From: Selaginella moellendorffii
Taxonomy: Eukaryota > Streptophyta > Lycopodiopsida > Selaginellales > Selaginellaceae
Length of the DNA stretch: 64,000 bases
Direction of reading: 5' to 3'
Assembly: GCF_000143415.4 (NCBI RefSeq)
Contig: NW_003314284.1
Span: 1,468,984 to 1,532,983 of the forward strand
The notes under the pieces were generated by a model, which was not told the origin of the DNA, made no database searches, and worked only from the letters and a program-made list of their open reading frames with translations. Position 1 is the stretch's first letter; the number at the start of each line of letters is the position of its first letter. A program made the translations under genes and the position numbers. This document shows positions 56,741-64,000 of this stretch, one piece after another.

Positions 56741-57240
56741 GCTTGGAACATGGTTTTTAACACTTTGTTCCTTTTTTACTTTTGTCTGGCAAGCCTGCTC
56801 ACGTAGACGCCGGAACGTTTCACAGGATATTGCAGCTGGCGAGGGTGGACAGTATCGTAGAGCTTAATAAGTTTTATAAAGCACCATGAAATTTCTTTGT
56901 TTTTGTTTGTGCAGCCCATTGTACCTTGTCCATACTGGCATATTATATTTTGTCTAAAGAACCACCATTCAGTAAGTTGTTACGCTACTCGCAAGCTTTT
57001 TCACTTTTGAAATCGCTGTCCTGGTTTTTAATATGTTATTCGCAGATGCAGATGAACTTTGAGATAAAGAGTGGCTCACATTCTCACCTATGGATAGAAT
57101 CAAAGCGAGAGACAATGAACCAAGAAAATTTAAGAACAGGAAGAGCCCATGCTAGTCTAGCCAGAGAGCCAAAGGAAACTAGGAAGCTTTAGTCGCTGAG
57201 GATATTTGGTTCATTAACAAAAAGAAACAGAGTTCGAATA
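56741..57240. other. Further remnant of the ABC-like locus, or unrelated DNA
   Basis: Short open stretches such as DKEWLTFSPMDRIKARDNEP (about 57060) look coding but are interrupted and not assignable. Confidence 0.3.
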
Positions 57241-57408
57241 TTCAATCAAAAAATGAAAAGGAGTGATCAGTTTGAAGAGGGTCCCTCCTCTTCCAGGGTC
57301 TCGATCCTGGGATTCGGCTCTATAGGACTATCCCATCTCCCCGGGCTTAACCACTACCCCTAGGGTTGACCACTTGCAACATATTGTTTTTTGATTCATT
57401 ATGAAGTG
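57241..57408 (-). mobile_element. tRNA-like SINE, copy C (inside the duplicated segment)
   Basis: Same layout as copy B on the minus strand: box-A-like GGGGTAGTGGTTAAGCC (about 57345-57361) and box-B-like GGATCGAGACCCTGG (about 57293-57307). Its right flank is homologous to the flank of copy A at 14.1 kb, so it came along with the duplicated segment and is not an independent insertion. Confidence 0.7.
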
Positions 57409-57764
57409 GTGATGCATTTCCACCGTTGGAAAATTGGGCGGTTGCGATGCCAACCGTGACATCTTCAACCGCCCAAAATCTCGCTGCAAGCTAGCAGCAA
57501 TCGCAAGCTAACTCCCCGTTATGAGTGAGTTTCCCGGACAGGCACGCGTGACTGGCGACCAGATACCCAGATTTGTTCGTGAAAGCGGCTGCTTCAACCG
57601 ATCCTTCTCGTGGGCAGCGAGATCATCGACAGAGCTCTCGATCCATCGCAATTCCTGGGGAGAGCCGCGGATCTGGATTTGGATTCGCTGAGGTCTTGCA
57701 GGAACGCAGCATTTCTCCAGAATGGGTATCAACGATGGGCATGGCAAGAGCGAGTACTCGGTGT
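57409..57764 (+). pseudogene. Duplicated 5' end of the coiled-coil gene
   Basis: Near-identical, in opposite orientation, to the promoter, leader and first codons of the coiled-coil gene (13745-14120). It retains ATGGGTATCAACGATGGGCA from about 57723 and then breaks after the codons for SEYSVW. The rest of that gene is missing, so no product is expected. Confidence 0.8.
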
Positions 57765-57781
57765 GGAGCTTTACTCGCTGC

Positions 57782-58437
57782 GTGTGTGTTTGAAGCGATG
57801 AAGGAAGAGCGCTGGGATGGACGGCGCTCTTGCCGCGGACCTTGCCTCCGTGCTGCCGCGCGTCCACATCGTCTCCAGGCGCACCGTCCGCAAGAACAAA
57901 TTCGCGGATTTCGTTGGTAACTGATTGAGAATGGATCGAAATCTCTTCCTCTCCCAGCCGATTCTTGATTTCCTTTTCAATCATTGTCATTGAAATGTCA
58001 CTCCCGATTCCATCCTCTAAATCTCCTGTTTTCTTTGTTTTCCTGTTTCCTGATCGATCAAAAAAATCCCTGAAAAGTTTTTCGGGCTTTCTTGTGACTC
58101 CTCCACAGAAAGCATGGCTAGCTAGCTAACAGTTCTTTCTCTTTTTCTCTCAGGAGAATACTATCTAGATTTGATCGTCAGCTATGGGGCGGTTCCAGTC
58201 ATTGTTCCACGAGTTTCCGGGTTAAACTCGCTCCTCGACAGCTTCGAGCCAATCCACGGGGTGCTACTGTGCGAGGGTGAGGATATCGATCCCTGGATGA
58301 GATCAAGCAAACGCACACCAGTGACATTCTCATCGACCGGAACAAGGATTTGATATAGCTCCAGCTTGCTCGCTGGTGCCTCGAGAGAAACATTCCATAT
58401 CTTGGGATTTGCCACGGTTCCCAGGTACTCAACGTGC
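57782..58437 (+). pseudogene. Duplicated, truncated GAT1_2.1-like amidotransferase
   Basis: A copy of exons 1 and 2 of the gene at 14312-16157. Differences seen directly: an 11-bp loss after the first ATG (57798); a 43-bp loss after GEDIDP (about 58293); a TAG (about 58356) where the parent has Glu in SIELQ; and GICHG where the parent has the active-site GICRG. Homology stops after CTCAACGTG (58437), before the rest of the domain. It is joined directly behind the coiled-coil 5' fragment. Confidence 0.85.
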
Positions 58438-60051
58438 AAGAAAAAGCTTTGTTAGCTTCTTTTGGGAAATAAATAAAAAAACTCAAGTTACCTTCTGTGG
58501 TTCCATAAGCTGAGGAGTCCTTGCTGGTACATCCAAGCACAGGAAAAGAGTAGCGATGTGTGTCTAATGTCCAGCAATGGCCCCTGGGAAGATCAGCAAG
58601 AAAACTCTTTAAAGCTAAGAGCATTGTTTTGATAATCACAAACCATGTACGCAGCCACGTCATATGGATGGAGACGAGGCAAAAAAGAGCTGCTGTCAAC
58701 CCACTGGAACAACTACTGCGTTGTCCTTAGTTGCATCCATCTGTGACCACTCTTGCTAGACCACTGGACAGCAGAGTTGGGGTCACCACCACTCTGGCCT
58801 GCTATAATATGATACCAAGGAAGGAGGATGCCATGTTCTTGTCCACCTGGTGGAGCCTCCACTCGATTTAGCGACCAGACACAATCTCCTGGTCCCAGAA
58901 GGTTTTGAGCAAAGCCAGAAGGTAGTTAAGATTCAAGCCAAGCCCGGGAAGATTGTTGCAAATCTGAAAGCAGTACCTTGTCTTGCAGAACGCATGACAA
59001 ATCTGGTCATGTAGAAAAACTACTTACAGGAGAGAATGCCATGGCAAGTTTCGGACAAAAGCACTGATAAGAAATGAATAGACCTTATATGCCTTGCTGA
59101 TTGCATCTTGCAATCCTTGGGATCCTGTTTACTCTAGAAAGGAGGTCAACTTGTTTAGAACTTTAAACCCCTCTTATTTGTGTTGCGAGCAGCAGAACAA
59201 GCTTAAGCAATGTTTAATTTCCCCGAAATGTTGTGAATGGCCTCTTTCCATTTTCTTGGATGAAATGTAGATAAGGGAGCATGATAAGGAGTGATTGATG
59301 ATGTATCTTTGAGTTGGTAGCTATGGAGTTTTTTGCTTTGTTTTGAGTATGTTTGAGAGTGAGAGATGTGCTGCCTGCACATCAAAATGGTGACCACAAT
59401 GGGATGAGTTGATTCTTAATTAGCCCATCCCATTTCCATTCATTTTCTTTCTTATTTCTTGAGAGTTGTGAGGAATTAGAGCACAACTCTCATTCTCAGT
59501 GGTATAATTCATGTCTAGGGGTGCCCTGAGATGGGTTTTTCTAAGCATGGGATTCATAGCCATTCTTGCAGATTTATTAGCTTCTCTTAATTTTCTTTGG
59601 GTTTTGGGATTCACAACTAAAAATTTTGTTCTAGTGGTTTAGTTTCTTCTTTTTTAATTTTTTAATTTTTTTTTTGGCAAATTGAGTAGATAGTCTTGTA
59701 GATTTCATCTTTCTCTATTATTTGGCATCACAAATCTGCAAATTTAGTGCAGGAATTGGGACATGCAAGGAGATTTGAAGGGCTCATACAAGACTATATT
59801 ATACACTCTTTACAAGCCATTATTTTCTCAAATCTTTGTAGATCTGCTCCTAAAATTTCCAAAAAGCTCTTTCTTTCTTGATTCAGTTCATTCCCTTAGA
59901 AAGATTTAGTCATTTTTTTAATTATTGAGGAGTTCTTTCTCTTTATCTTGCGGTTTCTAGGAGTGTTTTCCTTGGATTTTTTTCTTTATTCCTAGAAGAA
60001 ATCTAAAGAAAGCTTTCTTTTAAGTTTTGTGAATTTTGGTATGGTGTGTTA

Positions 60052-60372
60052 AGAAAAATCTAGCATCATTTCTCTTTTTGTGTTGTCTGTGAGGAGTTTG
60101 GAGCTTTCTCTCCTCTTTTCTACTTAGATTTTATAAGATTTATTTTGTTTGAGAGTTAAAGCAAGCCAATAGCTCATCAAAGAGTTATATCTCATGATTT
60201 TTCATGTTGTGTGTCGAGACATCTAACAACATTTCTCTTCTTGTGTTGTTTATGAGGAGTTTGGAGCTTTTTCACCTTTGTTCTACTTAGAGTTTTTGAG
60301 ATTTTTCTTATTTAAAAGCTAGGGTAGGTCAAGAGCTTTCTAACAAGTTTTATTTCAAGTTTTTAACAAGTT
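60052..60372. repeat. Two-copy tandem repeat, period about 163 bp
   Basis: Copies share TTTCTCTT(T/C)TTGTGTTGT and GAGGAGTTTGGAGCTTT (about 60091 and 60254), then TCTACTTAGA and a T-rich stretch. They are diverged but clearly collinear. Confidence 0.7.
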
Positions 60373-61213
60373 TTGTTTTTAGCTCTAGTTTTTCAATTTT
60401 CACACTCACTCTAGGAGATGTTCTAGATGTGCTAGTTGAGGCCAAGGTATACAATTTTCTTTAGTTTGTGGCATGATTTGGAATTTGCCATTGTTAGGCA
60501 TCTGTGGTTCTTGTTGTGTGAATGAGGAGTAGCTCTTTAGAGTACATGTCTCAAACTATTCACTTATACCAAGCATGAGGATCACAATAGCTGGAAAGGT
60601 GGTAGAGGGTGTATTATTTGACTCTAGCTTTGGGAGCAGTGTCATCTCCCTTCACTAGCTTGGCTTGGACTTCCATGATAGCAATTATGCTAAAGACCTT
60701 TGTAAATCATATCTTCTTCTAGCACTCATATTTATGGTGTGATTGGGATTATGAGGTGGCTTTAGCATCTCATAGTGGAGACTGTATCATCTTTAGTCAC
60801 ACTTGGCATAAAGTAGTGGATTGTGAGACAAAATGGCATTTAGGTATTATGATAGGTGGCATTATGCAACTCTTCTCAACAAACATGGTTGGCATCTTCA
60901 ATTTAAGCAATCTAAGGCTATAAACACCTTTGAGACACAGCCACTGAAATATAATAATCATATAATAATTCTTTAGTGGTTTACAGACACAAAGTGTTTA
61001 TATACATGTCCTCCATCATCTAGTAGAGTTTTAGTAAGAGAGACACAATCATCTCCAACTTATAGCAACAATTTTATGAACATATATAGAAGTGGAAGTA
61101 AAGGTTTTCAGTGGCTAGTTGGTGTTCCACAGCACTACTTATTTCCCCATCCACTTCTCTTGACTGCTAGCAACTTCTTATAGCAAAAATCTTTTAGTCT
61201 TTTGCATTTGTTA

Positions 61214-61226
61214 GGGGGGGGGGGGG
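61214..61226. repeat. (G)13 homopolymer
   Basis: Thirteen consecutive G on the plus strand. Length may be affected by sequencing or assembly error. Confidence 0.85.
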
Positions 61227-62115
61227 TTGTCTATAGGAATTTTTTAAAGGATAGTGGGTAGATCAAGTATGGCTAACCAGTTTAAAACATTGTTTAGCTC
61301 CCCTTAAGCATGTTTGTCCTTGTTTTGTGTTTATCTTGGGTTTAAGCGTAAATTTTATAGCATGTTAGCTAGTGGAATACACACTTAATCTTTGCACAAA
61401 TGGATCCCTAGAAACCCATACCTCAAATGCTTTTCTTGAGTTGAAGAATGTCACTTTAGATATTTATGAGCTTCGCATCAATGGGCTAGTAGATAATGGC
61501 ATTGATTATAGCTTGGACTCCATCTCACATGAAGACATTCATCTACTCATCATGGAAAAACTTTGTGGAATTTGCTAGTATTGCCATCTTGTGGAGTTGG
61601 CTAGAGGCATTGCATTTCATCCACAAATTAGAGAGATGTTAAGTTCAAGATTCTATGTGGAAGTTTGAGCTCATAACATTGCTTTTGCTCGGGGCGCTCT
61701 CAGCTGTGGTGTTCATAGTGATGCAGCATGTTGTCAATGTTGGTGTTGAGAGCTAGATCTTGTAGTGTCACTTGTGTGTAGCCGAAACATTGGAGGCTGC
61801 TTAGTTACCGTGGTGTATATTTTAGTTTATTTTATGGTTGATATGCAATAAAATTAATCTTGTATTTATAAATTATAAATATGTTTATAATCTATAATAA
61901 TAAGGAGGAGTTTCTGGGCCACCAGACCTAGCCAATGGCAACCATCCGATGGGGGGTAATTATCAAAGGGTTATATCTTTAACCATGTCTTAGCAAATAA
62001 TCACTGATATTTGCTCTCAACCAATGGGAAGTGGCTAATTGCATGGGGCGAGAGAAGAAGGTGTTGTAACACATGTTGCATATAATGTGTTGACCATAAC
62101 TACATTTGTCAAGTG

Positions 62116-63239
62116 ATGATGGCATCTCTCACATATGAATGGGAGCGCCCTCCACAATTGCAAGTTTGGAGGCTGTGCAGAAAGCATGATAACAATCCCA
62201 AGTATGTCAAGCTACACTCATATGGACCCCTTGAGTGTGTTTTTGAGATGGAAATTGCACTTAAAGAGAACATGGTTAGTGGTATATCAAGTTCTCTTTT
62301 CTTTTCTTTGGTTATGCTAATAAACTAAATATTTTCTATGCAACTAAGCTATGATGACAAGACAATACCCATTCCTTTCAATAGATGCATTCTTGAGTGG
62401 GCAAATGAGTCCTTCTGTCTATGGTTCTCTACAAAACTTCCAAAAGATTTTAAGTTTTACAACATCTATGGCACTTCATGCAAAACTCCATTCCATGTTT
62501 GGTATATGTTCTTTGTTCTTGATAGCTAACTTTCCATGGTGAATTTTTTCCATTGTTTCCAGCTACAGGAGTGAAAAATGCCCCATAGTTGAGCTCAAGG
62601 AAATTCTCCATACTGAGGTAATGCAAAGTTCTTTCTTAATGCTTATTCAAAGAAACCTTGGACTTTGCAAGCTGATTGACACAGTACCATTTGAGTCTTC
62701 CAAGGTAACCCTCTATTTTTATCACCCGGTTCTGAACTCTACTTTCTTCATAGGTTGATGGGTTCACTGCAACTGCGAGGCACAGGGTTCCATGCAACCA
62801 TCGCAGTCTACTAAGATCAAATGGGGTGTTCCTCCTCTTCAAAGACATCCTGGAGATCAAAGATGAAAAAAAGAAGCTTGCAGTTCATGCTGCCCCATAC
62901 AAGTCTGACGAAGTGATCAAGAAACAAGCACACTTTTGTCTCAGTGACACCGCCATCTCCCACAAGAACAGTGCATGGGACGCAAACTCCAAGGACAGCC
63001 AAAACTACAACAGTGGTAGCGAGAGCAAGGACAACACCAAAAACTCAGTAGTGCTCACCATCAACACCTAGGATGCTAGAGCTATACCTTACAAGCCACA
63101 CAAAGGATTCAAGCTCCATCACCTCAGCATTTCTGTTGCTGGTGTTGCAAAAGGAAGTGATCAAGAAAAGGCTGCCATCACAGTGGAGATAACTATGGCT
63201 TCCACCATTGCCAAGCTCATAACATTGTACAATATGTAA
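62116..63239 (+). pseudogene. Unknown multi-exon gene, probably disrupted by an in-frame TAG
   Basis: Exon-like pieces: SLTYEWERPPQLQVWRLCRK with LHSYGPLECVFEMEIALKEN; YDDKTIPIPFNRCILEWANE with LPKDFKFYNIYG; SYRSEKCPIVELKEILHTE; and a last block VDGFTATARHRVPCNHRSLL to NSVVLTINT. That block meets TAG at 63069-63071, then stays open and charged for 55 codons (IPYKPHKGFKLHHLSISVAG) to TAA at 63237. The first ATG is near 62116 but exon borders are unsure. I do not recognise the family. It could be a live gene ending at the TAG, or an upstream relative of the 61372-61578 frame. Confidence 0.35.
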
Positions 63240-63589
63240 AAATATGGCAAAATACTATTTAAATTCTGTCAAAGTGATGTTTATGTCTTCTTTCCCAAGG
63301 TTTAGGCAGCTTTTAGGTTGAGATAATTCGCTTCAATTGGGAATAGGTATCATGCTTCCATTTTGTGGAAGAAAAAAAATCTCACCAAGACTTTTTCTTT
63401 TGTTATCCAATGGGAAAAGAAGAACAAATGCAAACTAAACATCATGATTAGTATAGTGCATTGTATTAATTTTAGCACTAAATTTATCCTTGCTAACTTT
63501 TGCTAGGCAAGTGTTCAATTGTATTAATAAATAATACTAAACATGAATTATTAAGCAGTAAACTAACCTTCCTCAAAAACCATTTTACG
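63240..63589. other. AT-rich intergenic spacer
   Basis: Presumed 3' UTR of the SEN2 gene and end of the unknown gene. Nothing else is seen. Confidence 0.4.
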
Positions 63590-64000
63590 TTATTGTGAGT
63601 CTTCTCGGTGTTTCTGTGGTAGCCATCGACGCACTTCTACTTCCTCCACTGTTATTCGCTCCAAATACGTTGGAGAAGACAGATCATGGCCCATGTCAAC
63701 TATGATGTACAGCACCAACAGTGTCTGCAAGCTCGATTGACATGTGTGAGAGCGGATTTTGCTTGAATGATCGTCTCACCTTTGCTACACTGCCACACAA
63801 CCGGGTCATACCTTGAACATCCGTCCATGAAGCCAGCCTGCTCTGGGGATCATCTGCCGGGATAACAAGAACTGCATAGCTGCAAGACCACCTTTTGTCA
63901 CAAACGGGAGAGCAAAAGCTTCCAATAACTGCGTACTCTGAATGCACCAAAGTCGGGTGGTGTCTGTATGCCATGAAATCGGCTCCATACTGTGGACCAG
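63590..64000 (-). CDS. tRNA-splicing endonuclease subunit SEN2-like, 3' end (partial)
   Basis: Catalytic subunit that cuts the 5' splice site of intron-containing pre-tRNAs, cut by the window edge. Exons 63937-64000, 63780-63879 and 63590-63724 join as QYGADFMAYRHHPTLVHSDY-AVLVIPADDPQ, CGSVAK-TLLVLYIIVDMG and a tail RITVEEVEVRRWLPQ. The donor is GA|GTACGC and the acceptor CTTGCAG|C; using them gives VHSDYAV, whereas unspliced reading breaks the motif. The Tyr (QYG), His (VHS) and Lys (SVAK) of the endonuclease triad are all visible. The match to plant SEN1/SEN2 proteins is strong. Confidence 0.88.

Larger units (their letters stand above)
58438..62115. other. Long AT-rich region, probably decayed repeats
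   Basis: About 3.7 kb of T-rich DNA on the plus strand with only short frames. It includes two adjacent minus-strand frames (59203-59397 and 59420-59614) and one plus frame at 61372-61578 (NGIDYSLDSISHEDIHLLIM), none recognisable. A tandem repeat and a poly-G run are listed separately. Likely old transposon DNA, but no terminal structure was found. Confidence 0.4.

Noticed and set aside
58790-58840. TGGTATCA-like sequence on the minus strand, possible Met-tRNA primer site of a copia element
   Set aside because: Only eight bases match, and no LTR, gag or pol sequence is visible near it.

Overview
The window looks like nuclear DNA of a compact plant genome, most likely a lycophyte of the Selaginella moellendorffii type. 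The signs are dense genes on both strands, introns of mostly about 45-70 bp with GT..AG ends, many pentatricopeptide-repeat (PPR) genes including a DYW-deaminase type, and plant-only families (URGT sugar-nucleotide transporter, GC3/GC4 golgin, KAI2-like hydrolase, HOTHEAD-like GMC enzyme, polygalacturonase). The species is inferred from style and families; no search was run.

Layout. 0-6.3 kb (+): 3' end of a RecQ5-like helicase, a UDP-sugar transporter, a GRIP golgin and a DJ-1/PfpI gene. 6.3-8.35 kb: AT-rich DNA with a broken kinase-like fragment and an (AT)31 run. 8.35-17.3 kb (-): a PPR gene, a conserved coiled-coil gene, a tRNA-like SINE, a GAT1_2.1-type amidotransferase and a proline-rich/AGP-like wall protein. 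17.4-27.7 kb: a PPR gene, a kinase-like gene with DFK instead of DFG, a second DJ-1/PfpI gene, the proteasome lid subunit RPN7, a 1231-codon PPR-DYW gene, four regularly spaced G-boxes and a small conserved protein. 28.6-34.6 kb: a KAI2-like hydrolase, a P-class PPR gene and a polygalacturonase. 35.4-53.1 kb: an ER-type Ca2+-ATPase, mitochondrial citrate synthase, an Amidase_3-type gene resembling cyanobacterial peptidoglycan amidases, a HOTHEAD-like GMC oxidoreductase, a MASE1 hybrid histidine kinase, glyoxalase II and eIF3 subunit L. 53.1-63.5 kb is a decayed zone: an ABCG/PDR pseudogene, two more SINE copies, a chimeric duplicate of the 13.7-16.2 kb locus, AT-rich tandem repeats and an unknown disrupted gene. 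The right edge holds the 3' end of a tRNA-splicing endonuclease (SEN2) gene.

The genes do not form one pathway. Most are housekeeping genes. Three pairs start head to head across only 83-113 bp (AGP-like/PPR, RPN7/PPR-DYW, citrate synthase/amidase), so shared promoters are likely. Telo-box motifs sit in several 5' leaders. The points most worth following are the nuclear amidase with all four expected catalytic or zinc-binding positions, the 33-bp-period G-box array, the MASE1 histidine kinase, the chimeric pseudogene and its SINE family, and the repeated charged inserts in the large PPR-DYW protein.
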